Assembly (NCBI GenBank): GCA_020698575.1
Contig: CM036240.1
Span: 16,851,711 to 16,915,710 of the forward strand
Direction: 5' to 3'
DNA from: Bostrychus sinensis
Lineage: Eukaryota; Chordata; Actinopteri; Gobiiformes; Eleotridae
Length of the DNA: 64,000 nt
Numbering within the stretch: the stretch's first letter is position 1; each line of letters begins with the position of its first letter. The notes below the pieces were generated by a model. It made no database searches. It saw only the letters and a program-made list of their open reading frames with translations, and was not told where the DNA came from. Both the position numbers and the translations under genes were made by a program. Below are positions 34,250 through 45,200 of the stretch, in pieces.

Positions 34250-35340
34250 TCGTTCTGAAAGCAAGACCAGTAATGATGGATGGCAAATGCCTAAAAAGAA
34301 AAAAGAAAGAAACAAAAAAAAAAAAAAAGGAATGAAAAACCTCACATCATTAGACTGGAAAGGATACGGGATAGACCTGATGTGGATAATTCCTCCCAGG
34401 TTGATGACCAGGAACCTTCTGCATCATCAGCATCAACGCCAAATCCTGAAACAACACAGGCAGGTGATGTATGTTGGTGAGAGAACTGGCGATATTCTTC
34501 TCCACTGAGCAAACAAATAGAGGCAGTTGACAGCAGACCGAATTTGGACAAGCCCTCTATGGTCAGCACCAAGATATAAGTCTCAAGACCAAGGCAAGAC
34601 CAAAACAGAGGTGTCTCAGTCTCCACAGGGGACTAGAGAGGGAACAACTCCTCAAAATCCTCGAGGCAGAGAATCAAGCAATGTTCAACAACCTTCAGTC
34701 AGACAGAAATCTACATATAACACCAAGCCAAGGGAGGTAAGTGGTCCTTCAACCAAACAGCAAGTGGAGCCAAAACTTAAACCTAAATACAAGGACCACA
34801 ACCAGAAAATGGATGAAAATGAAGGTTTGCGTTTGCGACTGGAGACATCTCAAGTTTAACAGAGGAGTGGTGAAGACAGAACCATGACTCCCAAATCTGT
34901 TAGAAGGGGCCAAGCAGTTGGAAACAAATGTGCACACAACAAAGATCAATGTCGAGAGGTCAAGTTCTCAGGGCAACACCAAAACTCAGGCCCCTACAGC
35001 TCCACAAGAGGAGACAGTTTCTGTACCAGCTCCTCAACCTGCATTGAAAATCTGAACGGCGAGAAGTCAGCAAATGAAGCAGGCTAACGAAGAACCGGTC
35101 AGAGTTCTCTGAGCATGGTGTTGGTAACAGACCCAATGAGGATGACAGTGTCTCAAAACTGATAAGACTGATAATGAAGGATGGCCAAATCCTAAAAAAC
35201 AGAAGAAACGAGAAGGGGTGAAAACATTAGACTAGAAGTGGCATGTGAAAGACTCGATGTGGACAACTCCTCACAGGATGATAACCACCCAAACCTAAAT
35301 CCAGATGACTTCCCCCCTCATTCAACATCTAAACGCTAAA
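34250..35340 (+). pseudogene. Decayed low-complexity ORF with internal duplication
   Basis: Open frames here (34287-34508, 34527-34859, 34884-35087) encode lysine-, glutamine- and serine-rich text without a domain I recognise. Two blocks about 0.9 kb apart (about 34265-34430 and 35170-35300) are related: both read roughly 'gatgg-caaa-cctaaaaa' then a basic AAG-rich run, 'acattagactggaa' or similar, and 'gatgtggata/caa-tcctc'. This suggests a repeated protein module in a gene that has since broken. What the intact gene was is unknown. Confidence 0.4.
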
Positions 35341-36678
35341 CAACACATCCTTGTGATAATCTCCATCAGGTGGTGGCCAGCATACTCATTTTTTTGCAGA
35401 GCAAGAAGAGCTACTGTAGACTTGGATTAATTTTATTATGAATATAATTTGAGATTTCAGAAAGGCTTTAATCCAGCTTTTTGCAAAACTGTCAGAAGTA
35501 CTGACCGACATCTGATAACAGACTAGCTTCACAAGTTCCCCATGCACGAAGACCCAACAGTCACTTTGACAAACCACCAATCAAAAAGAATAAAAAAAAC
35601 TATCTGTATGGAGTAGTACTTATGGTATTTATATGTGTGCTGATGTGTGTATGTAATGTAGTGTATGAAAGATCTCTCTGTGAAGTGTATCTGTGGTGTT
35701 GTATTTGGATTGATTATTTTGGTGATGTGGTTTCTTGTCCCAAGACAAATTTCTCTTAAGGCAGACAATAAAGATTATCTTATATTAAAGCTATCTTGTT
35801 GAGTGAATTTTTCTATTGTAAAAAGTAAAAGAGCTTCTAAACATTTTTACAAATGGTTTTAAATGTTTTTAAACAAGTCTTATCTTCGCTTTGGCCATTT
35901 TGTTGAACATAAAACCTCCTGTAACACTTTCAAATATTGCCAGATGTGGATCAATCCAATGAATCGCTTTCATACATTAAAGACCTGACTGCAAGTAATG
36001 TAAAAGAAAAGATTATCTGTAATAATGGCCCTCCAGCACTCCATGCAATCTTATTATGAGTGCCAACATATTAGTTTGCAATAAACAGTATACTTAAGGT
36101 CTAAACATACATGTATGTATATGAGATTAAAAAGAAGGATTTATAATTTAACATTAGCTCTCAGACCTTGTGGAGAAAACACCTGCAGCGCGTCCCATAG
36201 TCAAAAGAATGACTCTGATATTTACCGCCCTTGATTTATTTAATTTCAGCAATGTCAAAAATCATAGTAGCAATCTAAATACAGAATTACAAATAAACAT
36301 CCCCAGGGAGGGGGGCAACCCCTTGTTGTAATCCTCACGGTCTTCCTCCGCAGCTCAGAGTAAGGAGATGCCCCTCCCAAACCAACCATTGCATTTTATA
36401 CCAGGAGTGACATCATAGTGACATTGTTCATGTTGTGCATACCTCCTTGTTTTCTGTGTATTGGCGTCTTCCCATGAAACTTAGAAATAACCCAAGAGCA
36501 ACACAGTGAAAACAAGGAATTTAATATACAATGGTATAACTAAGACAGAGTTTATTAAAATGCATAAACTGGCATAAACTAAAGCTTAACATAACACGAG
36601 AATCATAAATCAATACAGGAAACTTAAGATCATTATGGCATAAGCTAAACAGACTTTATTAAAAAAAAAATAAAAAAA

Positions 36679-37350
36679 TTGTCCTCTCGCCCTCTGCGGG
36701 CAGTCTCATCCATCCAAGCTCAGGTCCTCTACCAGAGGCCTGGAAGCTTGAGGGTTCTGCGCAGTATCCTTGTTCCTAGGACTGTGCGCTTCTGGACTGA
36801 GATGTCAAATGTTTTTCCTGGGATCTGCTGTAGCCACTCTTCCAGTTTGAGAGTTACTGCCCCGAGTGCTCCGATGACCACAGGCACCACTGTTGCCTTC
36901 ACTTTCCAGGCCTTCTCAAGTTCTTCTTTGAGGCCTTGGTATTTCTTTAGTTTCTCATGTTCCTTTTTCCTGATGTTGCAATTGCTTGGTATTGTGATGT
37001 CAACCACAGTGGCTTTTTTCTGCTGTTTGTCCATCACCACAATGTCCGCTAGGTTCACCATTACCATTTTGTCTGTCTGGATCTGGAAGTCCCACAGGAT
37101 CTTAGCTCAGTCATTCTCCATCACCTTTGGAGGTGTTTCCCACCTTGGCCTCAGGACTTCCAGACTGTACTCTGCACAGATGTTCCTGTACATTATACCA
37201 GCCACTTGGTTATGACGCTCCATGTATGCTTTCCCTGCCAGCATCTTACAGCCTGCAGTTATGTGCTGGATTGTCTCAGGGGCCTCTTTGCACAGTCTGC
37301 ACCTGGGGTCTTGTCTTGTATGGTAGATCTGGGCCTCTATATGAGCTGAC
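36679..37350 (-). pseudogene. LINE pol 3' fragment: zinc knuckle + restriction-like endonuclease
   Basis: On the minus strand the frame begins with a CCHC-type knuckle (CRLCKEAPETIQHITAGC), continues through WDFQIQTDK, ADIVVMDK and VDITIPS, and ends VIGALGAV...RTLKLPGLW followed by a stop. This is the C-terminal part of LINE polymerases of the R2/R4/Rex6-type clades, which use a restriction-enzyme-like endonuclease for target-primed insertion. An in-frame TGA at 37107-37109, between the knuckle and the endonuclease, shows it is dead, and reverse transcriptase is missing (5' truncation). An A/T-rich run at 36661-36679 probably represents the tail. Confidence 0.85.
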
Positions 37351-37369
37351 TAAGGGGAGTTGACCCTTG

Positions 37370-38179
37370 CCCTTAGCATTAGCAAAAATAAATACAAGAT
37401 ATAGACATGCAGTTCAGATCCATCTGGGGTTTGGTGATGCACCTCTCCCCCTCTCCTTCTGGGGTGGCGAGGGGTGAGCATCTGCTTGCAGTTTGAATTT
37501 CTTTGGAATCTGCTCCAATTACTGCAGCTCTGTACTCGTCACACTGACATTTGAGTTTTTCCTTCATGTACCTCCTGAATGTTCAAGTAAATTAGCCTAG
37601 AGAACTGTGTGTCTAGGAGCGCTGCAGAATGAGGCCCCTGGAAGCCAGCAAGAGCCAGCAGGGCCCTGTGTTAATTTGTTAGCGCCACATCTCCAACACT
37701 TCACTGTGAATGAGCTTGATGGAACCCAATGCTAAACTGTAGTTGGAGTAATGGGAGAGTTTGAAGAGCAGCAGAGAGGAGTCCACAGTGGAAGCTCATT
37801 TAATCCTGGGCTAACTAGCAGCTAGTTTCCCTACAATGTTGATATTAATGAACAAACAATCTAAAAAAACTAAATTCAAACTCAACAGCGCTATAATTAG
37901 CCTTGTTTATTTAGAGTGTAACATCTACAAATGGTGAAAATGAGTTAAACCACATATACACATTCTGCATTTATACTCTGCTCTGGGCTCTCACTACAAT
38001 TCATTGCATGCTACAAAGTCACTAAATGTAGCTGTCAGTCAAACTCTTCCGCCAGTTCTTCCAATCATCATCGATCAGCCAGCGTCACAGCCCTCTCACT
38101 GCTCCATTCACTCCCAGAGATGCTGAGCACCCAGGGACAGGACACTTTTGGCGCATCTATCCAATCAGCATCTTTCTCT

Positions 38180-38215
<36 letters not shown>

Positions 38216-39830
38216 CTTCCCTCTCAGAGATTCAGTGCAGCTCAGCGTCTATAGGGAATTATACACCGTCTGAGCTGCTCTGAAGTGAGACGAGGATTCC
38301 AAAAACTGAAACATGCACACAAATTCAAAACATGCACACAAGTTCAAAAACACACACACAAACACAGAAACGCACACAAATTCAGAAACACGCACACACA
38401 CAAACACAGAAACACGCACACATGTTCAGAAACACACACACAAATTCTGAAACTCATACACAAGTTCAGAAACATGCACACAAATTTGTAAACACACACA
38501 AATTCACAAACTTCCACACAAATTCAGAAACATGCACACAAGTGTTACAAACACAAACACAAATTCTGAAATACACACACTAATTTGGAAACATGCACAC
38601 AAACTCTACAGCAAAAACTAAAACACAACAGAAAATGCTGATTTGCTGTAGTTTTTGGAGTTGGTGTACATATTTTAAAATTTATGTTTGTTTTCTTGAA
38701 TTTGTGTGCATGTTTCAGAATTTGTTGGCGTGATTTACCCTTCAGGAGCACCTGTCTCCTGTATGAGCTCACTTCCTACCACAGTGAGACTTCACCCCAC
38801 AGTCTCGTTTAACAGAACCATCACATCACCAGTGTTTGGCCCAACCAAACACAAAGCCTGACTAAAACCCGTTAATGATGAGAATAATATCAACATCAGT
38901 GACAGACAAACTGGTGGTGGGCCTGGCTTCTAACCTCAGCTTAGGCAAGAGCGCATAATGAGAGGATGATTAGGAAAATGAGCGGAGGAAGTTGAAAGGG
39001 CTCATTAGAGAAGTGCTGATCTGCTGTCTACACATGAATGCATTAGTCTTTTCATGTTGCGACACGCTTATGACAGATGTGGTTTGGGTCAGGGCTGAGC
39101 CACAGACCAGAAAATATGAAGACATTGCTGGGTTCAGTGGTTGTTGTCACAGTGAATGGAAGAAGTGCTGGGTTAGGCTTGATTAAGGTCAGAGGTAATA
39201 ACAGGGGCATGTACTGGAGTAGATGTTGTAACATAGATATAAGAAGCAGTCTGGATGTAGGGGGTAGAAATGTGTGCTGTGGTTTGTCACTCCAATCATA
39301 ACTCATTCAGTCATTCATCTTCTTCCACTTATTCCCGTTAGGGGTCATGGGTTCCAATCATAACAATACAATACAGTGCATAATCAGTACTAGCTACATG
39401 CTTTATGTATAAAGTTTGCATGTAACAACCGATAAGGTAATAAAGGCCAATAATGTAATACCTGCCAATAACGTAATAATTCTGACGAAGGCTACAGGAA
39501 GTAGCCGAAACTAGCAGGTAAAGCAGGTAAACAAACACTCCTGTCTGTAATGTAATAAACTTTTTGAGCCAATAACGCTGATTTGCAACATCCAACAGAT
39601 TCACTGCAGCAGCGCTAAAACTTTGTAATGCTATATGCTAATAAACGCAGCAAATTCACAGAGTAATCATAGTTTTACCAATAAATATAAACACTAAATG
39701 GTAATACTTTTACTTCTTTAACAATAGCAGGATTTATAAGTTCATATTCTAATTAAATATCTAAAGTGTGCTCTAAACTGAACTGACAATACTGTACATG
39801 CATTCTTAAGTGTAGTGAGGCCTTTGCCAT
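37370..39830. other. Non-coding spacer with minisatellite
   Basis: Nothing coding is recognised. A 25-base poly-A run (about 38187-38211) and the minisatellite at 38290-38745 are the only clear features. The rest appears to be unique or old repeat sequence. Confidence 0.5.
38290..38745. repeat. Foldback minisatellite 'cacacaaattcagaaac', copy 1
   Basis: About 15 imperfect units of roughly 18-20 bp (cacacaaattcagaaacat) run from about 38310 to 38610. They are followed by reverse-complement units ('tttgtgtgcatgtttcaga') and a terminal 'acccttcaggagcac'. A second copy with the same organisation and end lies at 45480-45770 in a parp4 intron. Confidence 0.8.
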
Positions 39831-39837
39831 TAAATCA

Positions 39838-41310
39838 TCAACTGAGGAGACCCGGCTGGTACAGGAACTCAGGCAGCAACTGGAGGAAGAAGGCCGCTGT
39901 TCAGAAAACACAGACTGAACTACAAGAGCAGATGGCCACTGTCAAAGAACAGCACCAAAGAATGCTGTTCTTCAAGGTCAGCTGAAAAAGGAAAAGGAGA
40001 AAGAGGCCATCCAGGCTGTTAACAGGGAGGACATGGAGCAAGCAAAGGCCGCAGTTCAGAAGGCAGAGAGTGAACTTCAGCAGCAGATTGACAAGAACAA
40101 GTCTCTTCAGCAGAAACTGAAGGTGGAAGAGAGGCTGGCCCAACACAGAACTGTCAATGTCCAACTGAAGGAGACAAAAAGAGTTCTCAAAGTGATGAAA
40201 GATGAACTGAAACAACTGACTCTGGCAAATAAAAAACTTCAAGAACATCTGAAGAAAGAAAAAGAGAAGGAGGCCACTCAGGCTGTGGTCAAAAAGCCAC
40301 TGAAAGAAGCTATCAGAAAGCTAAATGAGAGAGTCAAAGTACAGTTCATAATCAATCATGTTCTACAAGAACAACTAAAAAAGGAAAAGGCCATCTAGGC
40401 TGTTAACAGGAAAGATCTAGAGTGAGCAAAGGCCACAGTTCACAAGGCAGAGACTGAACTTCAGCAGCAGATTGACAAGAACAAGTCTCTTCGGCAGAAA
40501 CTGGAGGTGGAAGAGAGGCTGGCCCAACACAGAGCCATCAATGTCCAACTGAACGAGACAAAAAGGAGACAAAAAGAGAGAAAGTGACACAAGATGAACT
40601 GAAACAACAGATCCTGGCAAATAACAACCTTCGAGAACAAATAATAAAAAACAAAGAGGAAAAAGAGACTGCTGAAACTTCTACAAAAAAGCAACTGGCA
40701 GATGCTAAAATGACCAGTGATCGACTGAGGGCCAGGCTTCAAGACCAGCTTGAAACCAACAATGATCTTCGGCATCACTTGAAAAAGGAAAAAGAAGAGA
40801 AAGAGGCCATCCAGGCTGATAGCTGGAGGACTATAAAACAATCATTGACAAACTGAGGGAGAGACTCCGGGGCCAGCTTCAGGCCTACAGTACACTGAAA
40901 TAAAGGGTGCAGCAGGAGCAGGAGGAGAAGAAGGAAATCCAGGCCGCCTACAGTCAAGTAAAGCATACCTCTGAAGATGCCAAGACAAGTCAAACACCTA
41001 GAAGAAAGGATGGAGGCAAAAACATTCACAGTCATCGCTCTTTCATCCTGCATCAACACTGAGAGAGGCAACTTCTCTCCCAGGAGGGAGAAAGAAGAGC
41101 TGTCCAAGAAGGTTCAAGATCAGTGGCGTGACACTGAAAGACAGCAGCAGCAGGCAGAGGAGATGTCAGCGGCAGAAGGAGAAGACCACCATACTTCTGC
41201 AAAAAGAAGAGCTGACAAGCACCCAGAAAAACACTGAGGAGGTGATGCAGCAGACTGCAGACGCACTGGAACAACTGCACAAACAGCTCCAGCAAAGACA
41301 GAAGTAGAAG
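39838..41310 (+). pseudogene. Coiled-coil protein pseudogene with tandem repeats
   Basis: Segments in different frames encode long heptad-rich helices (LQQQIDKNKSLQQKLKVEE, ELKQLTLANKKLQEHLKKE and similar). The coding text is continuous but broken by frameshifts and stops, for example the end at about 40398 and TGA/TAG codons near 40424, and has no splice sites. A 384-bp unit (128 codons) starting at 'ggccat' positions 40005 and 40389 is duplicated, with a more diverged third start at 40805. It looks like a retrocopy or decayed exon of a golgin/trichohyalin-like coiled-coil gene; the parent is not identified. Confidence 0.75.
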
Positions 41311-41319
41311 TGGTTTTGG

Positions 41320-42253
41320 CGCCGCACCTAAACCACCCACAGAAACCCCTACAACCCTAACCCCATTTATCTTCTGCAAAAATAAAAAACAAAAACATAA
41401 CTTACTACTTAGAAGCAACTGGGTTAATATGATTTACTCATAGATTTACTTAAATCAGATTGTTCTGCATATGTTGTTATTACTATGTTTTCTGATTAGT
41501 CAAAATTTAAACTCAATACTTTACTTTTACTTGAGTAATCATATTTTCTTTAACTAAGAGTACATTTGCATGAGTACATGTTTGTTCACCTCTGTCAAAT
41601 ATAACATTTTGAAATTAAAAGGACACTTAGATGTGGTGTTAAATTATTTTAATGACCCACATCCAAAAACAACAGAAGCTATAGAGACATTCTGAATTTT
41701 TGATTGGCATGGTCAATCTAAAAAGCATAATGATAAAAGCAGTTTAAAAGCCTTTGATTAATAAAATAATTTGCATTTATTTATTCAGAAAAGACAATAA
41801 CCAACCATATTAAACCATTTAATTTACTCGACAAAATAAAATGTCCCTGATATTTTTCAAGTGGCAGATCAAACGGACCCAAACCATATTTACCAAATGA
41901 CAGAATCTCCTATTTATCCATTAATGTCTCTTTCGGCTGCTCATTATCTACATAGCATAGTTTTTTGCTATTGAGCTGTACAATTTTTATTTGCTTAAAA
42001 TTACAAATAATATCGTGCTTATGAAATATGTTCATACCTTTACCGCTTACTGATGTGGTAAGCACTGAACCAAGTAAGCCCCATAGCTAATACATTTCTA
42101 ACCAATTCTAGTCTCAAAATAGTTAAATGAATAAATGTAATTTTAACAAAAAAAGAGATTAGTTTCAGATCAAACAACACAACTAAGTTATATGTTTTTA
42201 AAAGAAAAGCAGTAAGCATTTTTTTTTCTTGATCTCTTACACTGTATAGTACT
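41320..42253. other. parp4 3' flank
   Basis: AT-rich sequence downstream of the parp4 stop codon. It should include the parp4 3' UTR; the candidate AATAAATAAA signal is listed separately. No gene is seen. Confidence 0.5.
41776..41785 (-). promoter_or_regulatory. Candidate parp4 polyadenylation signal
   Basis: Two overlapping AATAAA hexamers lie on the minus strand about 470 bp past the parp4 stop codon. Other weaker hexamers are possible in this AT-rich stretch. Confidence 0.4.
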
Positions 42254-45200
42254 TCAGTGGACTCTGACAGGGTTGGGGTTCAGGTTCAGCCCAGTCAGAG
42301 GAGACAAGTGGGGGATGCCTTCAAAACCCAGCAGCTGTTTAGTGGAGGAGTCCCAGCTCAGACCAAACTCCAGGCGGCTGTAGATGCAGGGGTACTGGCT
42401 GTCGGCCCAACGAGCCCACTTCACCGCTTTGTTCACTGCCTCCCAGTGGTCAGGCCTGAGAAAAAAAAACATCAGGAGAGAGAAGATGAGAGAAGATGAA
42501 AACACAAGACTTTAGGTACACAGGGATTCTCAGATGTACAAACCTGGACAAGCTGTCCTCCAGGAGTAATAGTGTACGCAGCATCTCTCCCTCTTTACGT
42601 TTTTCCAGCCTCATCAGCTGCAAAACCAGAAGAGTCGCCAGCAATTTGAGGATGTCAGCGTGGGCCTTCACACCTGTGTCACAGATAGTGAGACAAGAAG
42701 CACATCCAGAAACACATTAAATGTACAATGTATAAAATAAATACCAGAGTCTGTGAAGTGTTGACATTAGTGTAGCCTTTATATTGAGCATCAAGGACAT
42801 ATCTAATTTTACTATAACACCAAGGCGGACTTCAATGCTTACCCAGTGACTTAATGCCTTTTCTTTTCAGAAAAACATTGGCAAAGCGGGAAATGTCGCA
42901 GTTTAGGAGTGTCCCGAGTTCTGAGGTTAACTCCCAGTAGCCTTCCTGTAACAACAAGAGATACAGAAGATTATAGACACAAAAAAAATCAGCTAAAATC
43001 ATTTATATAGCCAATTTTTACACAAAATCTCATTAGGAGTCAGATGTTAAACGCTTACTGGATGCTGCATGTCAAATATCCTTGTCCATTTTAGCTTTAC
43101 TTTTTCATAGACTGATGGCTCTACAACACTGAAAACACAAAAAGTATGAAGTAGTAATAATAATAATAATAATAATGATAATACTTAACCGGAGACTTAC
43201 ATCTCGCTACATAGTTGCCTTTTAAGCGTCGATGGTGCCTTATTATAAAAGAATGCCTGTTTCGCTATTGGGGCTCCAGTAGCGCCGTCTAAAGAGAAAG
43301 CACCTCCAGAACACAAGGTGGCTGGGGAACTGCAACTTCTTCTGTGCGGACTATGGAAGCTTCCCTTATAAGGAATTGGTGGAGGTTGCACATCAGAACT
43401 GAGAGTTTGTTGAATGACAGGATAACGAAGCGGTGGAGGTTGTTCATCAGAAGTGAGCAAATCACTTGTACGGCTAGAGATTCCACGTGCTTGGGCCTGA
43501 ACAGAGATCAAAGCAGGGGGAGCTCCTGAGACAATGGGAAAAAATGCAGGTGAGGGTTCTTCATAAGAAGCAAGTCTAGTGCTTAATTGCTGAAGCACAC
43601 TGGCACGTTCTCTCTTCATTCTGAGTAAGGCAGGGTGCTGAGGAGAGACCAAAACAGGAGGAGGAGGAGGGGGAGCAGTGAGAAATGATACAGAACTGAA
43701 TTCATGTACGGCTGCAGCAGATGAAAGAGCCATAGGCATAGGAGGTGGAGGTGGAGGTATCTGGACTGGGAAAGGAGGGGGAGAAGGGAGAAGTTCATCA
43801 GAAGTTTCTCTAATACTGTATGAATGTTTCTCTATCCTCCTTTCCTTTTTTCTCTTGGAACAGCTGTATGAAGGTCTAATAGCAGCAGCCTCAAAGCCTT
43901 GAGACACTGAAGAAGAAGATGTGATTGAGCCTTGAGACTGAAGAAAGCCAATGTCCATCATGGAAGAAGATGCTGCTCTTTCTACACCAGATTCTACTTG
44001 ATCGCCTAACTTGACTTGGCCTGATATAATCGGTATATGTTCTATCCAAAAAGTGTCATCATAATGGTCCATTGGAGACTGCACACTCAGATCCTCGGGC
44101 GTGTCCATAGCTTCATAATCCAATAAATCCATGCGTTTCTGATGTTCTGCCAGTTCCATCTGTTCAGCACTCAGAGTCAGAGAGGCCTAAGTCAGTAACA
44201 GGGAAAGATTTAGAGACAGAAACACAACTATGACAACTATTACAGTTTAATATATGGCTATGTTTTTGGCTGATATAACACTTTCGGCAAAAACTAAATT
44301 ATGTTGGTAGAGGTGTAATAATTAATTTAGATAAATAGATACTTTATTGTACTAGGGAAAATTTGTTTTCACAGACACACAACAGCACATTAGTATTGAT
44401 TTTTCTGATCCAACTACATTTGATTAGCATCGCCTTAAAGGAAATTTAATGCAAAATTAACATAAATGGAAAAAACAGATTATACTGTTATTAGGAATTT
44501 GCATGTTAAATGAAAATCAGATGCGTGTTTTTGGACATCCTTTTTGTGCTTTTGATGATATAGTTACATTCAACTTTGCTTCACTCTCTGTCTGCATGAC
44601 GTAATCAACCAGAGCCGCTATGCTCGATTTGAGTTTATAGTTTTTTGATTATGAGCAAAAAAAACAAGATTTTATCAATATGAATGTGAATTCAATATAC
44701 TGAACCATATCGTTCTAAAACAATGCCAAATGATACATATCATATTGTTACAAAAACTTATTGTTGCACCCCTAGTAGTTGGGTTGTTTTATTCATGAGC
44801 ACTTTTAACTTTAAAATCATTTAAACATACTATTTATTTTTCTTTTATACATTACCATAATAATATTATCAGGCAAACCCGCATCACATTCTTCTACTAT
44901 GAGGTCATCATACTCATCATCATCCTCCTCCACCTTTACAGCAAAAACAAAATGATGTAGTTTATTTTTAAAATCTTTAAAACACACAATTTTTATTTCA
45001 TACAATACCTCAAAAAGCACTTGTTCGTAATCCTCGCCCGAATCCTCAGTTAAAGTCCAGCTCATGTAGGGCAAGAAATCAACATCTTCCTCAGCGATCA
45101 GTTTGGGGATGTCTGTAAATCCTATCTCTTCTTCTGAGTCCTAAAATAAAATACAAGAGTGTATACAGTTAGAGCCATTTTAATGATTTTTTAGAGTATA

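Larger units (their letters stand above)
28505..36660. other. Gene-poor, repeat-rich region
   Basis: No intact gene is recognised over 8 kb. Contents include a TAG-triplet tract, a 109-bp hairpin, two small inverted elements sharing 'gggcccctctgaccct' words, SINE fragments, and a decayed open frame near 34.3-35.3 kb. The remainder is AT-rich sequence in which I see nothing definite. The stretch 36130-36660 has some LTR-like features but no repeat ends I can prove. Confidence 0.55.

Noticed and set aside
36679..37215. 178-codon plus-strand frame
   Set aside because: It is antisense to the LINE endonuclease fragment, whose minus-strand translation is clearly the real one.
38290..38610. CRISPR-like regular repeats
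   Set aside because: Units are contiguous and imperfect with no unique spacers, in a vertebrate genome; this is a minisatellite.
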